Shown: positions 53,481 through 62,435 of the stretch, in pieces
Layout of the letters: the number at the start of each line of letters is the position of its first letter
Position numbering within the stretch: the stretch's first letter is position 1
Assembly: GCF_002161285.1 (NCBI RefSeq)
Contig: NZ_NFHH01000013.1
Span: 1-64,000, forward strand
Length of the DNA: 64,000 bases
Reading direction: 5' to 3'
From: Blautia sp. An81
GTDB lineage: Bacteria > Bacillota > Clostridia > Lachnospirales > Lachnospiraceae
Made by a program: the position numbers and the translations under genes
The notes under the pieces: generated by a model
The model's input: only the letters and a program-made list of their open reading frames with translations
Told to the model about the DNA's origin: nothing
Database searches by the model: none

Positions 53481-54704
53481 TTATCTCATACAATTTCCGC
53501 AGGGTGTATATCCCTGATCAATGAGTGTTTCCTTATCTCCTTTATAGTATGCTATATTGTCCTCATCCATGGAATTTACGGAGCCGCAGTCCGGCAGGTG
53601 AATCTTCTTTGTATGGATATTTAGAATATAATCACATGCCTCTCTCGTAGAATTACTGAGGCTTCCTCTTGTTTCCTTCTGAGTCTCCTCATCTGCTCCC
53701 CGGGAGCTGTCTCCCGGCGTATAGTCGTTGCAGGGCTCCTGATCAAAGGTAATGCCCTGGCCTCTGCTTACAGCGGTAATGGTCCCCTGTCTGTCTGTGC
53801 GGAACAGAGGTACCTGAAACTCCTGGAGCAGCTCCACGGTATCCTGCCGGGGATGGCCGTAGCTGTTTCCCTCTCCGCAGCTGATCACTGCCCAGGAAGG
53901 ATTCACCGTCTGAAAAAATTCCCGGCTTACATGAGAGCCATGATGGTTCATCAGCATAACGTCTGCCTGAATATCTATGCCTGCCTCTAAAATCTCCTGC
54001 TCACCCTCCAGGCCAATGTCTCCGCCTATGAAAAACCGGTCCCCACCGTTTTCCAGAACAATTCCCACAGAATCCTGGTTTTCATCTTCATGTCCATAGC
54101 TCACTGGCGAAACGATCCGGAAACTGGCGCTTCCCAGAGAAAACTCCTGCCCCACCAAAGGATGGATAACCTCATAGCCCTTCTCCTCCACCACTTCTCT
54201 GTAAGAATCATAAATAGAGGAATCTGTTTCATAATCTGCCGTGATCAGGGTTCCTACAGGAAAATTGTAAAGAGCACCGATAGCTCCGGCCAGATGGTCT
54301 TCATCAAAATGAGAGATCACCATGTAATCCAGCTTTTCAATCCCCTGCTGTTTCAAATAGCTGACTACAAAGGAAGAACTTTCTCTGGGGCCTCCGTCTA
54401 TAAACATCGTCTGGCCTTCCGACTGGACCACCATGGCATTTCCCTGGCCTACATCCAGATAAGTCACCGAAAGTTCTCCTGTGCTGCTCCCGTCCTGGTT
54501 CCCCTGGATATTACTGTTATTCTGTGTCTCTTCCGCCTGGGCTGTCTCATCCTCCAGAGTCTCAGCCTGGACCATTCCTCCCTGGCTGCTGCAGCCAGAG
54601 AGAATCGTCCCCCCAAGGAACAGCAGCCCGAAAAACAGGGCCAGCCGTCTTTTACTCAGAAACTGCCATCTGGTTCCAGATTTCCACATCTTTGTCCACA
54701 ACAT
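53481..54704 (-). CDS. ComEC-like metallo-beta-lactamase-fold lipoprotein
   Basis: About 407 residues. A lipoprotein signal ends in LSGCSS (near residue 38). The metallo-hydrolase domain has YLDVGQGNAMVVQ, the metal motif SHFDEDHLAGAIGAL, FIGGDIG and MNHHGSHVSREFF; this is the soluble domain of the ComEC nuclease family. The C-terminal 55 residues (YILNIHTKKIHLPDCGSVNS ... YTPCGNCM) form a small Cys-containing domain often attached to secreted proteins. The start overlaps the PBP gene by 50-65 nt in another frame; 54704 has GAGGTGG upstream, and GTG at 54716 is an alternative. It probably acts on extracellular DNA. Confidence 0.82.
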   Translation of the reverse strand: MLWTKMWKSGTRWQFLSKRRLALFFGLLFLGGTILSGCSSQGGMVQAETLEDETAQAEETQNNSNIQGNQDGSSTGELSVTYLDVGQGNAMVVQSEGQTMFIDGGPRESSSFVVSYLKQQGIEKLDYMVISHFDEDHLAGAIGALYNFPVGTLITADYETDSSIYDSYREVVEEKGYEVIHPLVGQEFSLGSASFRIVSPVSYGHEDENQDSVGIVLENGGDRFFIGGDIGLEGEQEILEAGIDIQADVMLMNHHGSHVSREFFQTVNPSWAVISCGEGNSYGHPRQDTVELLQEFQVPLFRTDRQGTITAVSRGQGITFDQEPCNDYTPGDSSRGADEETQKETRGSLSNSTREACDYILNIHTKKIHLPDCGSVNSMDEDNIAYYKGDKETLIDQGYTPCGNCMR

Positions 54705-56766
54705 ATCCGCTTCCACCTCTGCCTTTTACATCTTCTACCATATTCAGCATCAATACTGTGTTCTCATCTGATTCTCCCACATTGTATACTGCAAACCAGC
54801 CCAGCTCCGTGCCTTCTGTATCTTCCTGGGATTCTTTGATCTCTGCAGTGCCGGTCTTACCTGCAAGGGTTACTCCTGCAACGGAAGAAGCTGCGTGTCC
54901 GGTGCCTCCTGCATCGCTGACTACTTCCTGCATATCCTCATATACTGTCTGGGCTGCCTCTGGAGTAAAGGCGTCCTCAATCCAGTAAGAAGCTGTCTTG
55001 CCTTCTTCATATTCCAGATAAGGAGCGATCATATCTCCTTCATTAAAGAATGCGGAATAGATGCAGGCCAGATGAAGAGGATTCACCAGGATCTGTCCCT
55101 GGCCGTAACCGGAATCTGCCAGCTGGATTTCCGTGTCAATTCCCTCTGTATTAGAATACTGAGAGGAAGTCATAACAATGTCAAAAGGAATATCCTGATT
55201 AAATCCCAGTTTCTCTAACTGCTGGGCAAGGGTATCCGCTCCGATCTGAAGAGCCGCTTTTGCAAAGTATATGTTATCCGAATACACCAGCGCATTCCTC
55301 AGATTGGCTACTCCGCTGTATTCATGAAGGGTAGTTACATAATAGTCACCCCAACTGCTGTCTTTCTGCCAGGACAGTCCGCTGGCTCCCAGATCTTCCT
55401 CTGCGTTCAAAGTTCCTGTACTCAGTCCAATGGCTGCAATAACCGGTTTAAAGGAAGAGCCGGGCACCCAGGTCTGACGGAATCGGTTATAGAGAGGCTG
55501 GGTCTCATCATTATTCAGAGAGTCCCACTGTTCCTGGGATATTCCCAGAACAAAGTCCATGCTGTCATAGGAAGGCGTAGACACAAGAGCCAAAATTTCT
55601 CCTGTCTTAGGATTCATAACTACAGAACAGCTTTCGTCCTCCTGGTAAGCCTCATAAACTTTTGTCTGCCAGTTGATATCTATAGTCAGAGTAATATCCT
55701 CTCCATCCTGGGCTGGCTCCATAGCCAGAGCCTCTTTCTCATTTCCCTCTGAATCTAAAATAGAGATTTTGTGCCCGTCTCTGGCTCTGAGCCGTTCCTC
55801 ATAAAGGCTTTCCAGTCCGCTCTTTCCGATAATGCTCTGGTCGTTATAGCCCTGGTCCGCCATTTCCTCCAGTTCTTCTGCACTGATTTGCTGGACGTAG
55901 CCCAGAAGATGAGCTGTGCTCTCTCCATAAGGGTACACCCGGCTCTCTGTCTCAGAGATCATTACTCCCGGGTAGGACAGCAGAGCCTCCTGAACTGTCT
56001 GTCCAGTCTCATTGCCATCTGCATCTGTATAAGGCTGGTCCAGCTGCTCCTGGGTCATTTCTTTTAAAGGCACAAAACTATCTGTCTGGACCCAGGATGC
56101 GTCCAGGCTGGAGTTAATATTATCTTCTGTAGTTCCCAGTATCTGGGCAATTGCCTGGATTTCCTCCTGGGGCTGTACATCCATTTTCCCCGGCACCAGA
56201 CCTACAGACTGTACGGTTCCCTGACCTGCCAGCAGGTTCTGATTCCGGTCATAAATGCTCCCTCTCTCTGCTTCCAGAGTGGTGACGCTTACCCTGTCGT
56301 TTTCTCCCAGGGATGGATAAATCATGGCATCGGTCCATACAATCTTCCAGTCTCCGTCCTCTCGCTCAAAGGCCGTATTGTTATCATAGGAAATCTCTCC
56401 TGCAATGGTATTCATAGTCACACTGTAGGATAGCGGCTGCCCTCTGTCCTGACCTTCAGAAATATCAAGCTGGATGTCAGAAGCCTCAATACCTTCATAG
56501 ATATTCTGGTTTCTGGTCACAAAATCCTCCTGAGAGACTGTCTCCTGGGAAGAGCTGTCCAGAAAGTCGTACATCTTCTCATACTCGCCTGCTTCTATAC
56601 AGGCCATATACTCTTTCAGTACTTCTTCCCTGGAACCTGAAAACACATTCTGGTACAGGAAAACTCCTGCCCCAGCTCCCACTGCCAGCACCACTACGCC
56701 GGCCAGCGTCCCGATGAGTATCTTTTTTTTCTGATTTTTTTTCTTTCCTTTTTTCTTCTTTGCCAT
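54652..56766 (-). CDS. Class B penicillin-binding protein with MecA-type N-terminal domain
   Basis: 704 residues. A Lys-rich cytoplasmic tail precedes one transmembrane helix (about 17-40), an NTF2-like MecA N-terminal domain (about 50-155), a PBP dimerisation domain (about 165-330) and the transpeptidase. The active-site motifs are SSFK (WVPGSSFKPVIAAIG, about 436-450), SDN and KTGTAE (about 640-645). It cross-links peptidoglycan. This is the PBP3/PBP2a-type class; low beta-lactam affinity is possible but not shown. The start at 56766 has AAGGGGTG 6 nt upstream. The gene overlaps the metallo-hydrolase gene. Confidence 0.9.
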   Translation of the reverse strand: MAKKKKGKKKNQKKKILIGTLAGVVVLAVGAGAGVFLYQNVFSGSREEVLKEYMACIEAGEYEKMYDFLDSSSQETVSQEDFVTRNQNIYEGIEASDIQLDISEGQDRGQPLSYSVTMNTIAGEISYDNNTAFEREDGDWKIVWTDAMIYPSLGENDRVSVTTLEAERGSIYDRNQNLLAGQGTVQSVGLVPGKMDVQPQEEIQAIAQILGTTEDNINSSLDASWVQTDSFVPLKEMTQEQLDQPYTDADGNETGQTVQEALLSYPGVMISETESRVYPYGESTAHLLGYVQQISAEELEEMADQGYNDQSIIGKSGLESLYEERLRARDGHKISILDSEGNEKEALAMEPAQDGEDITLTIDINWQTKVYEAYQEDESCSVVMNPKTGEILALVSTPSYDSMDFVLGISQEQWDSLNNDETQPLYNRFRQTWVPGSSFKPVIAAIGLSTGTLNAEEDLGASGLSWQKDSSWGDYYVTTLHEYSGVANLRNALVYSDNIYFAKAALQIGADTLAQQLEKLGFNQDIPFDIVMTSSQYSNTEGIDTEIQLADSGYGQGQILVNPLHLACIYSAFFNEGDMIAPYLEYEEGKTASYWIEDAFTPEAAQTVYEDMQEVVSDAGGTGHAASSVAGVTLAGKTGTAEIKESQEDTEGTELGWFAVYNVGESDENTVLMLNMVEDVKGRGGSGYVVDKDVEIWNQMAVSE

Positions 56767-56839
56767 TCTTTTCACCCCTTATTACCTTACATGGCAAACA
56801 CTAAATCTTCCTGCTTCCTGTATACTTTCTTTCTGGATT

Positions 56840-58015
56840 TTACTGAGCAGCCTCTTCTGTCTGGGTTTCTTCTGCTGTCTCAGTGGTTTCTGTTATGTTT
56901 GCAGTTGACATAATAGCATCGCAAGCCACATTCCAGAGTACATTGCCTTTCAGCACAGTCATATCTGAATACATGCTTTTAATAGCCTCACCATCAGAGA
57001 AACCGCTGAGCTGGGCGAATTCATCCAAAGCCTTCTCATAATCTGCTTCTGTAAGGGTAATTCCCTCTGCATCAAGGATCGCCTGGGTGATCATATACTG
57101 AGACAGATAGCTTTTAGCTGTCTCGTCAAAGCTTTGATCTGCCTCCTCCTGGGATATCCCCTGAGATTCCAGATATTCGTCAAGGCTCACACCATAAGTT
57201 GAGGTATACAGATTATCCATCTGAGTCTCAATGTCCGTTTTCAGGTCATTCAGGGCCTCCTCCGGGTAATCCTTAATCTCTGAATTTTCTGTAACCTGCT
57301 GGAATAAATCGGATTTCACCTGACTTTCATACTCATTGTCCGTCTGCTGGACCAGGCTTTCCTTCTGGGCATTGCGATATTCCTCTGCGGTAGAGTAATC
57401 TGTGTTGGCAGCCACCCACTGGTCTGTAAGCTGGGCAGGCTCTGAAATTGAGTTTATTGTCACTTCAAAGACCACCGCCTGACCCGCCAAGTCCGGATTT
57501 GGACTGTAATCCTCCGGGAAAGTCAGGTCCAGACTTACTGTCTCACCTTTCTTATGGCCGATGAGACCATCCTCGAATCCATCAATAAAGCTGCCGGAAC
57601 CGATAAGCAGATCCTGCCCCTGAGCTGAACCTCCGTCAAAGGCTTCCCCATCCAGGTATCCTGTATAATCGATATTTACTGTGTCATTTTCCTGGACAGC
57701 CCGGTCTTCTGTAACCTCTACCGGATCATAATTATTAATAAGCTGTCTCTCTATGTAGGAATCCACATCCTCTTCTGTCACTTCGGCTTTCGGTTCCTCT
57801 TCCACAGTCAGGTTCTGGTACTCTCCCAGAGTCACATAGTCCTCCAGATTGTCTACATCCACAGCCACTACCAGTCCCTCTTCGTTGACCACAGATTCTT
57901 CCTCTGTCTCCTGGGCAGTATTTTCGGTATTTTCATTCTCTTCCTCATTAGAGCATCCGGCAGCAAGGCCAAGAACACCCACAGTCAAAAGAAGGGCTAC
58001 AAGTTTTTTCTTCAT
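56840..58015 (-). CDS. Lipoprotein trigger-factor-like peptidyl-prolyl isomerase
   Basis: 391 residues. A lipoprotein signal ends in GLAAGCSN (Cys about 21), followed by a low-complexity acidic spacer. The FKBP-type isomerase domain has NDTVNIDYTGYLDGEAFDGG and GSGSFIDGFEDGLIGHKKGE (about 130-165). A helical trigger-factor C-terminal domain (about 195-370) follows. The ribosome-docking signature of cytosolic trigger factor is absent, as expected for a protein outside the membrane. It probably folds secreted proteins, in parallel with PrsA in other Firmicutes. Confidence 0.87.
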   Translation of the reverse strand: MKKKLVALLLTVGVLGLAAGCSNEEENENTENTAQETEEESVVNEEGLVVAVDVDNLEDYVTLGEYQNLTVEEEPKAEVTEEDVDSYIERQLINNYDPVEVTEDRAVQENDTVNIDYTGYLDGEAFDGGSAQGQDLLIGSGSFIDGFEDGLIGHKKGETVSLDLTFPEDYSPNPDLAGQAVVFEVTINSISEPAQLTDQWVAANTDYSTAEEYRNAQKESLVQQTDNEYESQVKSDLFQQVTENSEIKDYPEEALNDLKTDIETQMDNLYTSTYGVSLDEYLESQGISQEEADQSFDETAKSYLSQYMITQAILDAEGITLTEADYEKALDEFAQLSGFSDGEAIKSMYSDMTVLKGNVLWNVACDAIMSTANITETTETAEETQTEEAAQ

Positions 58016-58174
58016 GCTTTCATTCCTCTCATTAAAAATTAGCTTTATAAATGGTGTTATACCACATATAGGCCTAAATTGAAAGGCTTTCTCTCCATTT
58101 TTAGTTGCCTTTTCCAGGAAACAATGCTAGAATAGTTGAAGTATGACATAGAGATTCTAGGAGGTTTTATACAA

Positions 58175-58636
58175 ATGAATGGCTGGATAGTATTTTTTAT
58201 AATCATGGCTATTTTGATCGTCGGCCTTGTTGTCCTCTATTTCTTTGGCAAAAGGGCCCAGAAAAAAAGAGATGAACAGCAGGAGCAGATGGAAGCGGCA
58301 AAGCAGACCATCACCATGCTGGTAATTGATAAGAAACGACTTCCCATTAAGCAGTCAGGACTTCCACAGATGGTCATCGACCAGACTCCCAAGCTTATGC
58401 GTCGTTCTAAACTGCCTATCGTAAAGGCAAAGATCGGTCCCAGAATCATGTCTCTGGTGGCTGATGAATCTGTATACGATCTGATTCCTGTGAAAAAGGA
58501 AATCAAAGCTGAAGTAAGCGGTATCTATATTATGAGCGTAAGAGGCCTGAGAGGTTCTCTGACACCGCCGGCCAAGAAACCTGGTTTCTTCCAGAGGATG
58601 AAGGCAAAGGCATCAAGTCTGACCAATAAAGAATAA
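58175..58636 (+). CDS. Hypothetical single-pass membrane protein
   Basis: 153 residues. One N-terminal helix (about 3-25; WIVFFIIMAILIVGLVVLYFF) is followed by a Lys/Glu-rich coiled segment and a soluble domain (RLPIKQSGLPQMVIDQTPKL, LVADESVYDLIPVKKEIKA) ending in a basic tail. AGGAGG lies about 10 nt before the ATG at 58175. Common in Lachnospiraceae as an unassigned protein. Divergent from the trigger-factor gene. Confidence 0.75.
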   Translation: MNGWIVFFIIMAILIVGLVVLYFFGKRAQKKRDEQQEQMEAAKQTITMLVIDKKRLPIKQSGLPQMVIDQTPKLMRRSKLPIVKAKIGPRIMSLVADESVYDLIPVKKEIKAEVSGIYIMSVRGLRGSLTPPAKKPGFFQRMKAKASSLTNKE

Positions 58637-58650
58637 ATATGACCATTACT

Positions 58651-58699
58651 AAAAAGCTCCCGGTAACATCGGTACATAAATGTTTCCGGGAGCTTTTTT
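58651..58699. terminator. Bidirectional terminator
   Basis: AAAAAGCTCCCGG (58651-58663) pairs with CCGGGAGCTTTTTT (58686-58699). It ends both convergent transcripts. Confidence 0.92.
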
Positions 58700-58738
58700 C
58701 CTGTTTATTCCATATAACAGAACTTCATGATCCTGATC

Positions 58739-59197
58739 TTACAGCGTTGCATCCAGAGAAAAATTCCCTGCTTCTTTAGGTTTTACATTAATCTGTATCT
58801 GGCAGTCTGCCGCATGCTCCGCATTAATCTCCAAAGCATAATCAATAGCCAGATCCAGCCCTGCTTCTTCTTCCTTCACCGCAATCTTTGTGGCGGCGAT
58901 CCCCATCTGGAGATTTCCAAAAGGAGTGGCGTAATATGTAAGGTTCTTCTTATTCTCCTCAAAGATCATCTGCACGTTGGTAACGCCTTTTTTCTTTACC
59001 TCCACGCTTTTGTCCGTAATCTTAATAGTATTCCGGGTAGGCTCTGAAAAGCCTTCGGTGACTTCGTCAAAAAGTATGTAATGATGGCCGTTTCGGTAGT
59101 AGTAGTCTCCCTTTGCCACCAGCTCTACTTCTTCCGGATTTTCTATATTTTCCAGGGTCTGAAGGCCCCTGATGGTAACTAACACATCTTTTTCCAT
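58739..59197 (-). CDS. DUF1934 family protein (YwiB-like)
   Basis: A 152-residue calycin-like beta-barrel protein: VLVTIRGLQTLE at the start, GDYYYRNGHHYILFDEVTEG (about 30-49), TPFGNLQMGIAATKI (about 91-105), and LDLAIDYALEINAEHAADCQ. It matches the DUF1934/YwiB family. Function unknown. It is 3 nt downstream of murI in the same operon. Confidence 0.85.
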   Translation of the reverse strand: MEKDVLVTIRGLQTLENIENPEEVELVAKGDYYYRNGHHYILFDEVTEGFSEPTRNTIKITDKSVEVKKKGVTNVQMIFEENKKNLTYYATPFGNLQMGIAATKIAVKEEEAGLDLAIDYALEINAEHAADCQIQINVKPKEAGNFSLDATL

Positions 59198-59200
59198 TTC

Positions 59201-60022
59201 TCAATACTCCTCTATCTGTATCTGCTTGGTAGTTTTCACATCATAGGGAAGAATAGAATTGGCAAATTTCTGGAAATGCTCTTCCTCATCGCTGACAAAG
59301 AACCGGTAAGGAAATTCTTCCTCTTCTTTTCCTTCTCTTAAAAGTCCCTTATCTTCCAGCAGTCTTCCCAGAGCCAGAGCCGTTTCATAGGCGGGATTTA
59401 CCAATGTTACTTTATCTCCCACCAGACTCTTCAGAAGAGAGCGGAGAAGGGGATAATGGGTGCATCCCAGTATCAGGGTGTCAATGTCCTGGGAAAGAAG
59501 GGGATCCAGATACCGCCTGGCCACCTCCAGAGTAATCTCGTCCTTGAGCCATCCTTCTTCCACAAGAGGTACAAACAAAGGACAGGGCTGGCCGATGACC
59601 TGTATTTCCGGATCCTCCTTCTGTATCACTTTCTGATACAGCCCCGACTTCACAGTCCCTCTGGTTCCGATAAGCCCGATTTTTTTATTTCTGGTAGTCT
59701 CCACCGCCACCTTGGCCCCCGGCTCTACTACGCCGATCATGGGGACATCTGTCTCCTCAGATATGGTCTCCAGGGCCAGGGCGCTGGCCGTATTGCAGGC
59801 CACCACAATGGCTTTGACCTCCTGAGTCTTCAGAAATCTGACAATCTGACGGGAGTAGCGGATAATGGTTTCTTTTGATTTGCTTCCGTAGGGAACTCTG
59901 GCCGTGTCTCCAAAATATACGATTTTTTCCTGGGGAAGGTTCCGCATGATCTCTCTGGCAACGGTCAGGCCTCCTACCCCTGAGTCAAACACACCGATAG
60001 GGGCATCCTTTATTTCCTTCAT
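59201..60022 (-). CDS. murI: Glutamate racemase
   Basis: 273 residues. APIGVFDSGVGGLTVAREI (about 6-24) contains the substrate loop, VYFGDTARVPYGSKS follows, and the two catalytic cysteines lie in VVACNTASALALE (about 74-86) and LGCTHYPLLRSLL (about 186-198). It makes D-glutamate for peptidoglycan. It sits between spoIIR and the DUF1934 gene. Confidence 0.95.
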   Translation of the reverse strand: MKEIKDAPIGVFDSGVGGLTVAREIMRNLPQEKIVYFGDTARVPYGSKSKETIIRYSRQIVRFLKTQEVKAIVVACNTASALALETISEETDVPMIGVVEPGAKVAVETTRNKKIGLIGTRGTVKSGLYQKVIQKEDPEIQVIGQPCPLFVPLVEEGWLKDEITLEVARRYLDPLLSQDIDTLILGCTHYPLLRSLLKSLVGDKVTLVNPAYETALALGRLLEDKGLLREGKEEEEFPYRFFVSDEEEHFQKFANSILPYDVKTTKQIQIEEY

Positions 60023-60090
60023 ATAATAACCTCTTTACCTGTTTCTATCGCTGTGTTTCATTGTACCCTTAACCCCGGCAGATTGCAAGA

Positions 60091-60753
60091 CTAAAACCAT
60101 TTAAATCCCACCCTGACTTTTTTCTTTTCCTCCGGATTTCCAAGGATTGCCTGAAATTCTTCCTCTGTAAGGACTTCTTTCAGCTCTTCCTTTTTCTCCT
60201 GAGACACGATCCCCCAGGTGTCGTCTATAAAGCAGAGACTGGGATAGAGGACGCACCACCAATTTTTTCCTTCCGCCTTTCCGATCCGTATATTAAGAGC
60301 CTCATATTCTCCTGCGGGAAAGGTGCAGTCTCCATAGGTCTTGTCAGGGAAATAGGCCGTTTCCACACTGGCAGCTACAGGATAGGTCTCTCCCTGGCTC
60401 TTTATGGTTTCTGCAGCGGCATTTTCTATATCAGAAAGATTTTCAAGAACCCAGTTTCTGGTTTCTTCCAGCCCTGCCTTTTCTCCAAGCCCCTGGGCCA
60501 GACAGTCCACCACAGTTTTTTTCACTGCCATTTTCAGCTCCTGATCCTCCTGACTGTCGCTGTTTGCCACTACATGAAGACGGAAGATTTCTTCTGCGAT
60601 CCCTTCCTGTATCTCCCTGTCCAGCCGCTGCTGAAGTTCTTCTTTTTCTGCCCGAAAAGCTGCCGCCTGCACCGACGTCAGGATTACAGTACCCATAAGG
60701 CCAATCAGAACCGCCCACAGGAAAGTCTTTTTATTTATCTTAAATCTCTTCAT
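60091..60753 (-). CDS. spoIIR: Stage II sporulation protein R
   Basis: 220 residues. A signal/anchor helix (about 10-30) is followed by the conserved core LHVVANSDSQEDQELKMAVK (about 59-78) and YEALNIRIGKAEGKNWWCVL with YPSLCFIDD. SpoIIR is secreted from the forespore and signals SpoIIGA to process pro-sigma-E in the mother cell. It is next to germination genes, all transcribed to the left. Confidence 0.93.
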   Translation of the reverse strand: MKRFKINKKTFLWAVLIGLMGTVILTSVQAAAFRAEKEELQQRLDREIQEGIAEEIFRLHVVANSDSQEDQELKMAVKKTVVDCLAQGLGEKAGLEETRNWVLENLSDIENAAAETIKSQGETYPVAASVETAYFPDKTYGDCTFPAGEYEALNIRIGKAEGKNWWCVLYPSLCFIDDTWGIVSQEKKEELKEVLTEEEFQAILGNPEEKKKVRVGFKWF

Positions 60754-60776
60754 CTATGTAACACCTCCTGATCTTA

Positions 60777-62435
60777 TCAGGAGTGTTGACGGATACTTGG
60801 CTTTTTATTCACGATTGTTACTTCGGGAAGTTCCGGCAGCTCCTCCTCCCTGTGCCAGGCCCCGTACAGATCCTGAAGCACTGCTGCCTCCTGTTCCTTT
60901 TCCTCCAGGGTGTTCTCCAGGATTCCGGTGAGATAGTCCCCCAGGGAATCTACTCCCTGTCCGTCCAGGCTCATCAGCTCTTCCATATCCTCTGTGGCAA
61001 ACACATAGATATTTCCAGCTACTGCAGGATTCTCTTCCAGAAAGGCCAGAAGTTCTTCCAGAGCCTCTCTGTTGTTCAGGATGCCCTCTCCCAGGACCAG
61101 GGCTTTGATATGCCCCATATCCAGATAATTTTCCTGGTTTTCATTAAAACGGTCCTGGGCATCCTCAGGAGTCAGCCCTTGGTAGACCAGGGACTGTTCT
61201 TCCCCGGACTGGGTCTCCTCTTTGTTCTGCCCTGTGACTTTTGACAGCTGGGGAATCCCATAGACAATCCGATAATGTCCGTCTTCATAATCTACCCCCA
61301 TGGAAAGGGGAAAGACCCTGTTCTCCAGAGAAACTCCGCATCCGGAGAGAAAAAGAAGAGAGAGGCTCAAAAGCCCTGTTTTTATAATTTTTCCCCTGGT
61401 TCCTGTAAATCCTGCCAAAATCAAAAGGAAAAACAGCAGAGGACCGTAAAGCTCTATAGTAATTCGTACAAAAAAGCTTGCATCAACTCCTGCTCTCTCA
61501 CAGGCCAGGGCTCCCAGAACTACTGCTACACCGGCAAAAAGTGCTGATTTTTCCAGATGGATTCTGACCAGAAGCTCATGACTGTAAAAAAACACACTGC
61601 CCAGACTGAAAAGAATTCCAAACACAGCCGCTGCAACCCAGAAAATATCCACCCTTTCCAGGAAATCTCCTGGAAGACGGATGCCGCTCATAAGCCGTAT
61701 CATAGGATATTTCTCATGTTCATAGCCGCCCAGTCCGAAGCTTCCCTGCAGGATAATAAGGGCCAGTACCAACAGCCCTGTAATCAGCCCTATAGTTCCC
61801 CACATGACTTTTCCCGTATCTCCCGGCCTGGTTACATTTCCCAGTGCCACAGGAAGAAACCCAAAAGGCAGAAACACACACAACATCTCCCAGCTCCCTC
61901 TGACCCAGCCGGATAAAGTCAGTTCTCCCATTTCCTCCAGATATTCCGGACGGACCTGAAGAGACGCCAGAACCGTCATTCCCACCAATATCAGAACCAG
62001 CACCGGAAAAGATATTTCTGCCATTCTCCCTCTCCGCTCCAGTCCTTGATGACTGCCCAGATAAGCGGCAAAAGCCGCCAGGAGTATCACTGCCCAGGCT
62101 TTGCTGCCTTCTATCAGAAATCTGCCTGTGATCCTGGCAGTCATGAGAAGAAGGTATACTCCCATAAACCACAGCCAGGAGGTATAAAGAAGAGTAAAAA
62201 TCTTTCCCCACACTTTCCCCATATATTTTTCCGGCGCCTGAAAGAAATTCCTGAGTCTGACAAAATAAATACATAAAATCCCATAAATTCCCGCCGCCGT
62301 AAGGAGACAGAGGACTCCCTGCCTCCCTGTCATCTCCGGCAGCACCGGCACTGCCAGGAAATAGATTCCCAGCAGCCCTGTAAGAATCTGCCGGAAAAGC
62401 TGTCTGTGGGAAATTCTGGCATTATCAGTATACAT
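60777..62435 (-). CDS. Fused GerAB-GerAC germinant receptor protein
   Basis: 552 residues. The first about 345 are a GerAB-like permease with ten hydrophobic segments (LLGIYFLAVPVLPEM, WLWFMGVYLLLMTARITGRF, MLCVFLPFGFLPVALGNVTR). Residues 349-366 then form a lipoprotein signal, KIIKTGLLSLSLL and FLSGC, with Cys366. The rest is the N-terminal part of GerAC (VFPLSMGVDYEDGHYRIVYG, then GHIKALVLGEGILN). The large GerAC C-terminal domain is missing; the protein stops about 186 residues after the lipobox. GerAB and GerAC are normally separate. It overlaps gerAA by 11 nt. Confidence 0.85.
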   Translation of the reverse strand: MYTDNARISHRQLFRQILTGLLGIYFLAVPVLPEMTGRQGVLCLLTAAGIYGILCIYFVRLRNFFQAPEKYMGKVWGKIFTLLYTSWLWFMGVYLLLMTARITGRFLIEGSKAWAVILLAAFAAYLGSHQGLERRGRMAEISFPVLVLILVGMTVLASLQVRPEYLEEMGELTLSGWVRGSWEMLCVFLPFGFLPVALGNVTRPGDTGKVMWGTIGLITGLLVLALIILQGSFGLGGYEHEKYPMIRLMSGIRLPGDFLERVDIFWVAAAVFGILFSLGSVFFYSHELLVRIHLEKSALFAGVAVVLGALACERAGVDASFFVRITIELYGPLLFFLLILAGFTGTRGKIIKTGLLSLSLLFLSGCGVSLENRVFPLSMGVDYEDGHYRIVYGIPQLSKVTGQNKEETQSGEEQSLVYQGLTPEDAQDRFNENQENYLDMGHIKALVLGEGILNNREALEELLAFLEENPAVAGNIYVFATEDMEELMSLDGQGVDSLGDYLTGILENTLEEKEQEAAVLQDLYGAWHREEELPELPEVTIVNKKPSIRQHS

